This document shows positions 44,739-53,873 of a stretch of 64,000 nucleotides of DNA, one piece after another. Every line of letters starts with the position of its first letter. The stretch's first letter is position 1. The notes under the pieces are model-generated. The model had not been told where the DNA came from. It saw only the letters and a program-made list of their open reading frames with translations, and searched no databases. The stretch is from Azoarcus indigens (GTDB lineage: Bacteria > Pseudomonadota > Gammaproteobacteria > Burkholderiales > Rhodocyclaceae): positions 124,001 to 188,000 of the forward strand of contig NZ_SNVV01000003.1 of the NCBI RefSeq assembly GCF_004361735.1. Reading direction: 5' to 3'. The translations under genes and the position numbers were made by a program.

Positions 44739-47162
44739 TCAATGCATGCCGCGGCGGCGCGGGCGGTTGGCGTCACCATCGTCGTAGGCGTGGCGCGCGG
44801 CAGACATCTCCGCCAGCACACTTGCAACCTTGTGGTTGAGGCTGCCCTTGGGCATCACGCCCTTGGCATCCGGCTCGCCCGCCGGCACGCCGGTCAGCAC
44901 CGCCATCGCCTCGTCCACCGAGTTCACCGCATAGACGTGGAACAGGCCGCGACGGGCCGCTTCCACCACATCCTCGCGCAGCATCAGATGACGCACGCTG
45001 GCGGCGGGGATCACCACACCGTGGCCGCCATCCAGACCACGCTCGCGGCACAGGTCGAAGAAGCCTTCGATCTTTTCGTTCACCCCGCCTATCACCTGCA
45101 CTTCGCCGAACTGGTTCACCGAGCCGGTGACGGCGTAGCGCTGCTCGATGGGAATCTGCGTCAGCGCCGACAGCAGCGCGCACAGCTCGCCCAGCGAAGC
45201 GGAGTCGCCCTCCACCTGGCCATAGGATTGCTCGAAGGCCAGGCTGGCGGTGAGCGACAGCGGCTGGTGGCGCGCATAGCGGGAGGCGAGGAAGGCGGAC
45301 AGGATGAGCACGCCCTTGGAGTGGATGGCGCCCCCCAGCTCGGTCTCGCGCTCGATGTCCACCACGTCGCCGTCGCCCATGCGCACGGTGGCGGTGATGC
45401 GTGCCGGGTGGCCATGGGCGGCGCCGGCCAGGTCCACCACCACCAGGCCATTCACCTGGCCAGCGCGGGCGCCGCTGGTCGATATCAGCGTAGTGCCGTC
45501 GAGCATGGAAGCGCGGACGACACGCGGGTAGCGGTCCGCGCGGCGGGCGCGGGCGGCCAGCGCGGCGTCGATCTGCTCCCGGCCGACGCGGGCGACCTCG
45601 GCGATGCCCGCCTGGTAATCCGCCTCGCGCATGAGGTCCACCAGCTTGCGCGTCTGCAGGCTGAGCTTGCGGGCGTCCTCGGCGAAGCGGGCTCCCTCCT
45701 CCATCAGCCGCGCCAGCGCATGGCGGTCGAAGGCGCGCAGGTCGTTGCGGCGGGCCAGCGCTGCCAGCAGCTGGGCGTAGCGGCGCTCGTTCTCCGGCGT
45801 GCGCGGCAGGTCGTCGTCGAAGTCGGCGGCAACCTTGAACAGCTCGGCGAAGTCCGGCTCCTCCTCCATCAGCAGGTAGAAGAGTTCGCGGTCGCCGACC
45901 AGGATCACCTTCAGTTCGCACGGCACCGGCTCCGGTGCGAGCGTCACCGCGCCACTCCAGCCCTGGGCCTCGGCCGGAGGCTCGATGCGAATCTCGCCGG
46001 AGCGCAGCGCGCGCTTCAGGGCCTCCCAGGCGTAGGGCTGACCCAGCAGGCGGCCGACGTCCAGCACCAGATAGCCACCGCAGGCGCGGTGCAACGCACC
46101 TGCCCGCAGATGGTTGAAGGTGCTCACCTGGGCGCCGTTTCGCACCAGGTGCTCCAGCCGGCCGACGAGATTGCCGTAGCCCGGGTTGTCCTCGTATACC
46201 ACCGGCGCGCCGCTACTGCCGGAGTGATCCACCAGCACCTTCACCTGGTACTTGTGGAAGCGCCAAGCCAGGCTGCTGCTCTCGTTGCTGTCCTCGCCGC
46301 TTTCCTCGTCATCTTCGGCGTACTCGCTGCCGCCATCGAGCAGGTCTGCGGCAACGCCGTCGAGAAAGGCCAGGACCTGCGGCAGATCGGCGAAGGTGCT
46401 GCGGATATCCTTCATCAGATGGGTTACCGCCGGCCGCAGGGCATCGCGCACCGCCCGGGTCAACGCATCGCGCAGTTCACGGCGCCAGTCGGGGAATTCA
46501 TCCAGCAGGTCGGCGAGGCGCTCGGTCCACACCTCCACCTTGGCCTCGGTGGCCTTGCGCTCCGCCTCCGGCAAGGCCTCGTAGGCTTCGTTCTCCAGGA
46601 TCTCGCCGTCCACCGTAGGGGCGAACACGAAGCCCTCGGGCGTGCGCAGCAGGGACAAGCCCTCGGCGAGACTGCCGGCGCCGACCGCGCGCAGGGCCTC
46701 CTCCTCGCGATCCTTCTGTGCCTGCTGCAGCGCCTCCACCCGCTCGGTGTGGGTCTCGCTTCCCAGCGCCGAATCGATGGCCGGCTCCAGTTCGCGGATC
46801 AGGTCCTGCATCGCACTGCGCAGCTGGGCGCCCCGCCCGGCCGGCAGGCTGAGCAGGCGTGGGTGCAGCGGGTCGGCAAAGTTGTGGATGTAGCAGAGGT
46901 CCGGCGGCGTCGGCCGGGTCGCGGCCAGGCGCTGCAGCAGGCGGAAGGTTTCCGCATGGCGGCCGCTGCCGGACTCGCCGAGTACATAGACGTTGTAACC
47001 GGGTTGCTGCATCGCCAGCCCGAAACGCAGCGCCTCTTCGGCGCGCTCCTGGGTCAGCCCCTCGTGCAGGAGGGGAAAGTCGTCGGTGCTGTCAAAAGGA
47101 AAGACATCCGGATCGCTGTAGCTCCGCAGTTGCTGCGGTGCCAGCGGCATGGGCTCGGCCAT
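44739..47162 (-). CDS. Lon-like ATP-dependent protease
   Basis: An 807-residue protein resembling YcbZ/LonH-type proteases. Early residues (YVLGESGSGRH) hold a degenerate Walker A. The middle is a helical AAA-like region. The C-terminal Lon protease domain has the Ser-Lys dyad in EGDSASLGELCALLSAL and GGVNEKIEGFFDLC. The acidic insert SEYAEDDEESGEDSNESSS is unusual. The ATG at 47162 has AGGAG 8 bases upstream. A terminator stands just before it, so it may be transcribed partly from its own promoter. Substrates are unknown. Confidence 0.88.
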   Translation of the reverse strand: MAEPMPLAPQQLRSYSDPDVFPFDSTDDFPLLHEGLTQERAEEALRFGLAMQQPGYNVYVLGESGSGRHAETFRLLQRLAATRPTPPDLCYIHNFADPLHPRLLSLPAGRGAQLRSAMQDLIRELEPAIDSALGSETHTERVEALQQAQKDREEEALRAVGAGSLAEGLSLLRTPEGFVFAPTVDGEILENEAYEALPEAERKATEAKVEVWTERLADLLDEFPDWRRELRDALTRAVRDALRPAVTHLMKDIRSTFADLPQVLAFLDGVAADLLDGGSEYAEDDEESGEDSNESSSLAWRFHKYQVKVLVDHSGSSGAPVVYEDNPGYGNLVGRLEHLVRNGAQVSTFNHLRAGALHRACGGYLVLDVGRLLGQPYAWEALKRALRSGEIRIEPPAEAQGWSGAVTLAPEPVPCELKVILVGDRELFYLLMEEEPDFAELFKVAADFDDDLPRTPENERRYAQLLAALARRNDLRAFDRHALARLMEEGARFAEDARKLSLQTRKLVDLMREADYQAGIAEVARVGREQIDAALAARARRADRYPRVVRASMLDGTTLISTSGARAGQVNGLVVVDLAGAAHGHPARITATVRMGDGDVVDIERETELGGAIHSKGVLILSAFLASRYARHQPLSLTASLAFEQSYGQVEGDSASLGELCALLSALTQIPIEQRYAVTGSVNQFGEVQVIGGVNEKIEGFFDLCRERGLDGGHGVVIPAASVRHLMLREDVVEAARRGLFHVYAVNSVDEAMAVLTGVPAGEPDAKGVMPKGSLNHKVASVLAEMSAARHAYDDGDANRPRRRGMH

Positions 47163-47185
47163 GTTGTTGTTCTCCTGTGCCGAAA

Positions 47186-47222
47186 GGAAAATCGGGGAGG
47201 CACGCCACGCGCGCCTCCCCGA
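47186..47222 (-). terminator. Terminator between a small gene and lon-like
   Basis: On the minus strand TCGGGGAGGC and GCCTCCCCGA form a perfect 10-pair stem, followed by TTTTCC. It lies 24 bases upstream of the Lon-like start codon and after the 93-residue gene. Confidence 0.7.
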
Positions 47223-47275
47223 CATCTTCGCCTTTGCCGAGCGCGCGCTGCAAGCGCGCCGCTCCCTGCGCCTGT

Positions 47276-47557
47276 TCAGCGCCGTTGGTAGTGGTCGCCC
47301 CAGCGGTTGTCCTCGCCGTCGTTCTCGAACTGGGGAAAATTGCGGTCATGCTCCAGCAGCAAGGTCATGATGGTGCGCGCATGCTCGGGCGGAAAGCCCT
47401 GGCGCGAGCCGCCGCGGGTGTCCGTCATCAAACGGAAGATATAGCTGCGGCATTCCCGGCTGCCCCACATCAGGTCGATCACGCTCAGATGAGGAAAGCG
47501 CTGGAAGAGCGAAGCCGTGTCTGTACGCTTGAGCTTCGCGGACTGAGGTGCGTTCAT
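47276..47557 (-). CDS. Small protein of unknown function (93 residues)
   Basis: I do not recognise this protein. It starts MNAPQSAKLKRTDTASLFQRF, has a DLMWGSRECRSYIFRLMTDT core and ends in a charged, aromatic tail (NFPQFENDGEDNRWGDHYQR). It has no membrane segment. Codon use is like its neighbours, the frame is not an obvious shadow of a gene on the other strand, and a terminator follows it, which favours a real gene. It lies directly upstream of the Lon-like protease and could be an adaptor or a substrate. That is only a guess from position. Confidence 0.6.
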   Translation of the reverse strand: MNAPQSAKLKRTDTASLFQRFPHLSVIDLMWGSRECRSYIFRLMTDTRGGSRQGFPPEHARTIMTLLLEHDRNFPQFENDGEDNRWGDHYQRR

Positions 47558-47776
47558 GGCTGCCAGAATTACAACTTTGGTTAGACGACAGGGCTTTTAT
47601 ACCGGCCGCCAGAGCCCGCCGCCATGCGGTTTTTCACACCACGCGCCAAAGATGGGGAGTACCTCGGCTTGCCACCATCTGCCGGCCTGTCGATAATCCG
47701 GACTCCGGCCCGGCGCCCGCCATGGAACGCCATCCGCAGGCCGGACTCGAAGAGCAAAACCCAGAAGCTTCCGCCC

Positions 47777-48850
47777 ATGAAGGTCATTCCCATCCGCTCC
47801 GCCCTGGCCGCCGCGCCGCTGGGTTCTGCGACGCTGCCGCCGCCCGGTTCGCCGTTGACGGACCGCCGCGGGCGCGAGGTGCACGACCTGCGCATCTCGG
47901 TGACCGACCGCTGCAACTTCCGTTGTGTGTATTGCATGCCGCGGGAGGTGTTCGACAAGGACTATCCCTTCCTGCCGCGGATGGATCTGCTCAGCTTCGA
48001 GGAAATCCTGCGCGTCGCCCGGCTGTTCGTCGCCCGTGGGGTGCGCAAGATCCGCATCACCGGCGGCGAGCCGCTGCTGCGCAAGCACATAGAGCGGCTG
48101 ATCGGGATGCTGGCCCCGTTGGGCGCCGAGCTGACGCTGACCACCAACGGCGTGCTGCTGCCGCGCATGGCGCAGACGCTGAAGGATGCCGGCCTCAACC
48201 GCGTCACCGTGAGCCTGGATGCGCTGGACGACGCCCTGTTCCGCCGCATGAATGATGCCGACTACCCGGTCTCCCAGGTGCTGGAAGGCATCGCCGCGGC
48301 CGCTGAGGCCGGCCTCGGGCCGATCAAGGTGAACATGGTGGTGAAGCGCGGCACCAACGATGGGGACATCGAGGCCATGGCGCACCACTTCCGCGGCAGC
48401 GGCCACATCCTGCGCTTCATCGAGTTCATGGACGTGGGCTCCTCTAATGGCTGGAAAATGGACGAGGTGCTGCCCTCCAGCGAGGTCGTCGCCCGCATCC
48501 ATCGCCACTTCCCGCTGGAGCCGGTGGATCCCAACTACAGCGGCGAGGTAGCCGAGCGCTGGCGCTACGTGGATGGCGGCGGCGAGATCGGCGTGATCTC
48601 CTCGGTCACCCAGGCTTTCTGTTCCACCTGTACGCGGATACGCCTGTCCACCGAGGGCAAGCTCTACACCTGCCTGTTCGCCCAGGCTGGCCACGACCTG
48701 CGCAGCCTGCTGCGGGCGGATGCCGACGACGTCCGCCTGGATGCGGCCATCGCCAGCGTGTGGCAGGGCCGGGAGGACCGCTACTCCGAGATCCGCACCG
48801 CCCATACCGCGGCGGCGCGCAAGATCGAGATGTCCTACATCGGCGGCTGA
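47777..48850 (+). CDS. moaA: GTP 3',8-cyclase
   Basis: A 357-residue radical SAM enzyme of molybdenum cofactor synthesis. The SAM cluster Cys are in RCNFRCVYC, the C-terminal cluster is [18 protein letters not shown], and the protein ends in the diagnostic GG (EMSYIGG). The ATG at 47777 gives [10 protein letters not shown]; the frame is open upstream, but without homology. I looked for a Moco-type leader and saw none. The 3' end overlaps the convergent rmuC by 16 bases. No other moa gene is in the window. Confidence 0.95.
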   Translation: MKVIPIRSALAAAPLGSATLPPPGSPLTDRRGREVHDLRISVTDRCNFRCVYCMPREVFDKDYPFLPRMDLLSFEEILRVARLFVARGVRKIRITGGEPLLRKHIERLIGMLAPLGAELTLTTNGVLLPRMAQTLKDAGLNRVTVSLDALDDALFRRMNDADYPVSQVLEGIAAAAEAGLGPIKVNMVVKRGTNDGDIEAMAHHFRGSGHILRFIEFMDVGSSNGWKMDEVLPSSEVVARIHRHFPLEPVDPNYSGEVAERWRYVDGGGEIGVISSVTQAFCSTCTRIRLSTEGKLYTCLFAQAGHDLRSLLRADADDVRLDAAIASVWQGREDRYSEIRTAHTAAARKIEMSYIGG

Positions 48851-50238
48851 AGGCCGGGCCCGCCTGCCGGCAGCGCCGGAGCGGCTTCGTCGTCCGCCGC
48901 GTCCTCCTCCAGCCGTGCCGCTTCGATGCGGCGGAAGTGGGCGCTGATCTTACGACTGGAGGTCTGCACCTCCTGCACGTCGCGGCCGGCCTGTTCGATG
49001 TGCCGCGCCAGCGCCGCCATGCGCTCGTCGAAGCGGCCAAAGTCCTTCGCCAGCTTGCCCAGCGCGTCCTTGATCACATGGACCTGCTTGCGCGTCTCCA
49101 CATCCTTCAGCACCGCGCGGGCGGTGTTCAGCACCGCCATCAGGGTGGTCGGCGACACGATCCACACCCGGCGCGACTGGGCGTACTCCACCACCTCCGG
49201 GTGATAGGCGTGGATCTCGGCGAACACCGCCTCCGCCGGCACGAACATCACCGCGCCGTCGGAGGTCACGCCGGGCAGAATGTACTTGGTGGCGATGGCG
49301 TCCACATGGCGGCGGATGTCGGCGCGGAAGGCGGCCTGCGCGGCGCGGCGGTCGGCGTCGGCCAGCGCGCCGTCGAACATGCGGTGGTAGTTCTCCAGCG
49401 GGAACTTGGAATCCACCGCCACCTGGCCGGTGGGCTCCGGCAGCTTGAGCAGGCAATCCACCCGGGCGTTGTTCGGCAGCGTCGCCTGGAAAGCCCAGGC
49501 ATCCGGCGGCAGCGCGTTCTTCACCAGCGCCTCCAGTTGCACCTCGCCGAAGGCGCCGCGCGCCTTCTTGTCGCCCAGCAGTTCCTGCAGGCCGACGACG
49601 TTGGTGGTGAGGCCGTCTATCTTCTTCTGCGCCTCGTCTATGGTCGCCAGCCGCGCCATCACGTTGGCGAAGGTTTCGTTGGTCTTGCGGAAGCCTTCGT
49701 CCAGGCGCTGGTTCACATGGCCGCTGATGCCTTCCAGGCGTTCATTGATTGTGCGGGTGAGCGCCTCGATGGAGGTCGATAGCTGAGTCGTGGCATTGTT
49801 GAGACCGGCCTGCAGCAACTCGCGGTCAGCGCGGGCATGTTCGGACAGCGTCTTCAGCGTCTGCTCCAGCATCTCGCCGCGCAGACGTTCATGCGAAGCG
49901 GTGACCGAACTGGACAGTTCCGAGAAGCGCAGCGCCACATCCTCCCGGTGCCGGCCCAGCTGCCCCTGCAGCGCCAGATGCAGGGCCTGCATGGACTCCC
50001 TCAGCCGCTCGCTGCCCTGCTCCGCCTGCGCGCCCAGGCGGTCGCCCTGCCGGCCCAGGCCGAGATGCAGATCCGCCAGCAGCGCGCGCTGCTGCTCCGC
50101 CAGTTGCTCCCGCAGGCCGGCTTCCACTACCGCTGGCAGGCTGCGTTCCAGCCGCGCCAGTCTGAGGGCCAGCCAAATGGCGGCGGCCCCGGCGAAGAGC
50201 GCCAGGGCCGCGATTGCGAACATCAGGTTTTGCTGCAC
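48835..50238 (-). CDS. rmuC: DNA recombination protein RmuC
   Basis: A 467-residue protein with an N-terminal membrane anchor ([20 protein letters not shown]), a long coiled coil (residues about 25-190) and a restriction-nuclease-like core ([30 protein letters not shown] and [10 protein letters not shown]). The family limits DNA inversions and interacts with structural maintenance proteins; its nuclease role is predicted. I kept the GTG at 50238 with GGAG upstream; an ATG lies five codons in. Confidence 0.9.
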   Translation of the reverse strand: MQQNLMFAIAALALFAGAAAIWLALRLARLERSLPAVVEAGLREQLAEQQRALLADLHLGLGRQGDRLGAQAEQGSERLRESMQALHLALQGQLGRHREDVALRFSELSSSVTASHERLRGEMLEQTLKTLSEHARADRELLQAGLNNATTQLSTSIEALTRTINERLEGISGHVNQRLDEGFRKTNETFANVMARLATIDEAQKKIDGLTTNVVGLQELLGDKKARGAFGEVQLEALVKNALPPDAWAFQATLPNNARVDCLLKLPEPTGQVAVDSKFPLENYHRMFDGALADADRRAAQAAFRADIRRHVDAIATKYILPGVTSDGAVMFVPAEAVFAEIHAYHPEVVEYAQSRRVWIVSPTTLMAVLNTARAVLKDVETRKQVHVIKDALGKLAKDFGRFDERMAALARHIEQAGRDVQEVQTSSRKISAHFRRIEAARLEEDAADDEAAPALPAGGPGLQPPM

Positions 50239-50323
50239 GGAGGCTCCGCTTGCCGCTGGGGCGAATGTGGGACGACGCAGGGATGGGGCGGGATTATAGC
50301 CGCCGGCCCACAGCGCCCTCCCC

Positions 50324-52819
50324 TCAGGCCAGCGCCCTCAGGCTGGCCAGCGGCGGCCGCGACAGCAGCCCGCGGGTGCCCAGCCAGCCGCCGGCCATCA
50401 CGCCCAGCGCGCCGACCACTACCGCCACCAGCACCGGCAGCAGGCCCGGTACGTACTGCATCTTGAAGGCGTAGTGGGCCAGTGCCCAGCCGAGCGCGCT
50501 GGCGCCGGCACCGGCGAGCACGCCGGCGATGCCGCCCAGCACCGCGAACTCGGCCAGCAGCGCCTGCTTCACTTGGCGGTGTCGCGCACCCAGGGTGCGC
50601 AGCATGGCCAATTCGTACTCGCGCTCGTCATGGGTGGCCTGCAGCGCGGCATAGAGCACGATGAGGCCGGCGAGCAGCGCGAAGCCGAACACGAACTGGA
50701 CGATGAGGATGAGCTTGTCCGTCATCGACTGCACCTGCTCCAGCAGCGCCGCGGTATCGATGATGGAGAGGTTGGGGAACTGCGCCACTAGCCGGGTGGT
50801 GAATTCATGATGGCCCGGCGGCAGGTTGAAGCTGGTGATCAGCGAGGCGGGGTAATCCTCCAGCAGCCCCTCGTTCGAGATGAAGAAGAAATTCACCCGC
50901 ATCGAATCCCAGTCCAGCTCGCGCACGCTGGTGACCGGCGCCTGCACCCGCTCGCCGGCGATCTCGAAGGCCACCACGTCGCCAACCTTGATGCCGAAAT
51001 CCTGCGCCAGCCCCTTCTCCACCGAGAACTGCGGCGTGTGCGAACCGGCATGCCACTTGCCGTCGACAACGGTGTTGCCGGTCTGCAGGTGATCGGAGTG
51101 GGACAGGTTGAACTCCCGCTCCGCCAGCCGGCGCAGGCGCTCGTCCTCGTAGTCCTCGCTGTTCACCGGCTTGCCGTTGATCTCCACCATGCGGCCGCGG
51201 ATCATCGGCAGGATGGCCGGCTCCGGCAGGCCTTCGGCGATGAAGGCGGCAGCCAGGGCGTCGCGCTGGTCCGGCTGGATGTTGATGATGAAGCGGTTAG
51301 GCGCGTCCGGCGGCGTCATCCGCCGCCAGCTGTCGAGCAGGTCGGCGCGGATCAGGGTCAGCAGCAGCAGGGCGGTGATGCCCAGGCCCAGCGCCGCAGC
51401 CTGGATTACGCTGCCGCCCATGCGCCGGCCCAGCGCCGCCACGCCGTAGCGCCAGCCACCGCCGCGCAGGCTGCCGGTGCCCTTGAGCCGGCCAGCCAGC
51501 CGCAACACCCACCAGGCGGCCAGGGCGAACAAGCCCAGCGCAGCGCTGAAACCCAGCGTCACCAACAGGCCCAGGCGCAGGTCGGCGGCAATCCAGAACA
51601 CCAGTGCCGTCAGCGCGACGAAGCCGGCCACCCAGGCGCTGCCGCTGAGCGGCTCGGCGGCGGAGAATTCCCGCCGCAGCACCCGCAGCGTGGGCACCGC
51701 GCCCAGGCGCAGCAGCTGCGGCAGCACGAAGCCGGCCAGCAGCACCATGCCGACGATCAGGCCGTGGGCCAGTGGCAGCAGCGAAGGCACCGGCAACTCG
51801 GTGGCGAGGATCTCGCGCAGCCCGCCGGCCAGCGCCCACTGCACGAACCAGCCCAGCGCAGTACCGGCCAGCGCAGCCAGCAGGCCGAACAGCAGGAACT
51901 CGCCGACAACGATGCCCATGAGCTGGCGCTGGCGCGCGCCCAGGCAGCGCATCACCGCGCAGCCGTCCAGATGGCGGCGCATGAAGCGGCGCGCCGACAG
52001 GCCGACCGCCACCGCCGCGAGGATCACCGCCAGCAGCGCGGCCAGGCGCAGGAAGCGCTGCGCCTGATCCAGCGCATTGCGCACCTCAGGCCGCGCGTTG
52101 GCAACGGTTTCCACCGCCTGGCCACGCTGCAGGCCGGCGCGGGCCCAGCGCTCGAAATCCTCCACCTCGGCGATGCCGCCGGCCACATGCAGGCGGTAGG
52201 TGGCGCGGCTGCCGACGGTGATGAGGCCGGTGGCCGGCAGATCGGCCACGTTGAAGATGGCGCGCGGCAGCAGGCTGAAGAAGTTGGCGCCGCGGTCGGA
52301 CTCGAAGGTCACCATGCCGCCGACGCGGAACTCCTTGGTACCCAGGCCGACGAGCTCGCCCTGCTTCACCCCCAGTTCGGCGAACAGGCGCTCGTCCAGC
52401 CACACTTCGCCGCTGGCCGGCACCCGGTCGGCGACTGCGTCCGCCTGGTTGGGGCCGGGAGCGATGCGCACCGTGCCGCGCAGCGGGTAGCCCTGCTCCA
52501 CCGCCTTCACGCCGGCCAGCGTCGCCTGCTCGGCGGTGCTGGCCATGCTGGTGAACAGTACGGTGGTGGCGGTGCGCAGGCCGCGCTTGTGGGCCTCGGC
52601 CACCACCTCGTCCGACCAGGGCTTGTCGGCGCGCAGCAGCAGGTCGCCGCCCAGCAGCTGGTTGGCCTCCCGGTCCAGCGCGCGGCCGACGCGGTCGGCG
52701 AGGAAACCGACGCTGGTGAGCGCGCCGACGGCGACGATGATGGCGAGGCCGAGCAGGTGCAACTCGCCCGCGCGGAAGTCGCGGAACATCATGCGGAGGG
52801 CGAGGCGGAAGGTATTCAT
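50324..52819 (-). CDS. FtsX-type ABC transporter permease (YbbP-like)
   Basis: An 831-residue membrane protein with FtsX domains of the MacB/LolC type: a long periplasmic MacB-PCD region (about residues 50-230), a permease block (FLRLAALLAVILAAVAVG), a second long internal segment and a final FtsX domain (FVFGFALLAGLIVLYAALQATHDEREYEL). YbbP-type proteins are exporters or lipoprotein-release machines. It normally pairs with a YbbA ATPase, but I see no ATPase beside it. The ATG at 52819 is chosen over a farther upstream start that is shadow. Confidence 0.85.
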   Translation of the reverse strand: MNTFRLALRMMFRDFRAGELHLLGLAIIVAVGALTSVGFLADRVGRALDREANQLLGGDLLLRADKPWSDEVVAEAHKRGLRTATTVLFTSMASTAEQATLAGVKAVEQGYPLRGTVRIAPGPNQADAVADRVPASGEVWLDERLFAELGVKQGELVGLGTKEFRVGGMVTFESDRGANFFSLLPRAIFNVADLPATGLITVGSRATYRLHVAGGIAEVEDFERWARAGLQRGQAVETVANARPEVRNALDQAQRFLRLAALLAVILAAVAVGLSARRFMRRHLDGCAVMRCLGARQRQLMGIVVGEFLLFGLLAALAGTALGWFVQWALAGGLREILATELPVPSLLPLAHGLIVGMVLLAGFVLPQLLRLGAVPTLRVLRREFSAAEPLSGSAWVAGFVALTALVFWIAADLRLGLLVTLGFSAALGLFALAAWWVLRLAGRLKGTGSLRGGGWRYGVAALGRRMGGSVIQAAALGLGITALLLLTLIRADLLDSWRRMTPPDAPNRFIINIQPDQRDALAAAFIAEGLPEPAILPMIRGRMVEINGKPVNSEDYEDERLRRLAEREFNLSHSDHLQTGNTVVDGKWHAGSHTPQFSVEKGLAQDFGIKVGDVVAFEIAGERVQAPVTSVRELDWDSMRVNFFFISNEGLLEDYPASLITSFNLPPGHHEFTTRLVAQFPNLSIIDTAALLEQVQSMTDKLILIVQFVFGFALLAGLIVLYAALQATHDEREYELAMLRTLGARHRQVKQALLAEFAVLGGIAGVLAGAGASALGWALAHYAFKMQYVPGLLPVLVAVVVGALGVMAGGWLGTRGLLSRPPLASLRALA

Positions 52820-52831
52820 CTGGTGGAAACG

Positions 52832-52871
52832 AAAAAGGGGGAACGGCGGATGGACGGCCGGCGGGCCGTTC
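52832..52871 (-). terminator. Possible terminator between GGDEF and FtsX genes
   Basis: On the minus strand GAACGGC and GCCGTTC pair across an inner G+C-rich region, followed by CCCCTTTTTC. The stem is short and the T run is offset by four C, so this is tentative. Confidence 0.45.
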
Positions 52872-52874
52872 GGT

Positions 52875-53873
52875 TCAATCGACGACCAGATCGATGTCCG
52901 GCTCTTCGTCGCCGGCCCACACGCAGGTCTGGTTGCGGCCGCGCCGCTTCGCCAGGTAGAGCGCCTGGTCGGCGCGGTGCAGCGGCCCGTCCACATCCTT
53001 GTCGTCAGGGCCGAGCTGGGTCGCGCCCAGGCTGACGGTGACGTGCAGTTCGCCGCTCGGCGTCTGGAACACCAGGTTCTCCACCGCGGCGCGCAGACGC
53101 TCGGCCAGGATCTCCGCCTCCTGGGCGTCGGTGGCCGGGCAGCCTATGGCGAACTCCTCGCCGCCGGTGCGGCCGAAGACGTCGTCCGCCCGCAGGCCTG
53201 CCGCCACCACCTCGCCCAGGCGCTTCAGCACCCGGTCACCCTGGGCGTGGCCGTGGATGTCGTTGATGGACTTGAAGTGGTCCACGTCGAATACGATCAC
53301 CGCCAGGCTGCGGCTGCGCCGGTAGTGGGCGCCGAACAGTGCTTCCAGCCGCTCCAGGAAACAGCGCCGGTTGAGCGCGCCGGTGAGGTCGTCCACCTCG
53401 GAGAGGCGCTTCAGACGCTCCTCCAGCGCCTTCTGCGCGGAGATGTTCACCACCAGCCACACCACGGCATCCCGTCCGGCGATGGGGTAGACCCGGCCCT
53501 GGAACCATTGCGCCCCGCTGGGACCATCGTTATCGGTGGGCTCGACTTCGTCGGCAGAGAGGCGGTACTCGACGGTCTGCAGGCATCCCTTGTCCAGCGC
53601 ACGGTGGACCACGTCGAGGAAGAAGCGCCACTTTTCCTCCGGCAGCACGTCCTGCATGTGCAGACCGACCAAGGGTGCAGCGGCATCGTAATTGCCACGG
53701 TCGGCGCCGCCGAGCACGTCCAGATAACGGCCATCGCGGCCAATCACCATGATGGGATCGGGCAGCGAGCCGAGGATGGCACGGAGATAGGCGAGTTGGG
53801 CGGCGGCGTCCGCCTCCCCCAGCCGGCTGGCCGGCGGGGTGGAGGGCGCGGGCGGGAGAGGCGGCGTGTTCAC
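52875..53873 (-). CDS. PAS-GGDEF diguanylate cyclase
   Basis: A 332-residue cyclic-di-GMP synthase. A PAS domain (about residues 25-145, with YLRAILGSLPDPIMVIGRDGRYLDVLG) senses an unknown signal. The GGDEF domain carries GGEEF (active), the substrate pocket FDVDHFKSINDIHGHAQGD and an inhibitory RxxD (RADD) five residues before GGEEF. It starts with GTG at 53873, overlapping the M20 amidohydrolase stop (GTGA), so the two are co-translated. Confidence 0.92.
   Translation of the reverse strand: MNTPPLPPAPSTPPASRLGEADAAAQLAYLRAILGSLPDPIMVIGRDGRYLDVLGGADRGNYDAAAPLVGLHMQDVLPEEKWRFFLDVVHRALDKGCLQTVEYRLSADEVEPTDNDGPSGAQWFQGRVYPIAGRDAVVWLVVNISAQKALEERLKRLSEVDDLTGALNRRCFLERLEALFGAHYRRSRSLAVIVFDVDHFKSINDIHGHAQGDRVLKRLGEVVAAGLRADDVFGRTGGEEFAIGCPATDAQEAEILAERLRAAVENLVFQTPSGELHVTVSLGATQLGPDDKDVDGPLHRADQALYLAKRRGRNQTCVWAGDEEPDIDLVVD

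Noticed and set aside
47558-47776. A molybdenum-cofactor riboswitch upstream of moaA
   Set aside because: I looked for a conserved Moco-type fold in the 219-base leader and could not make out the paired elements; no support to call it.
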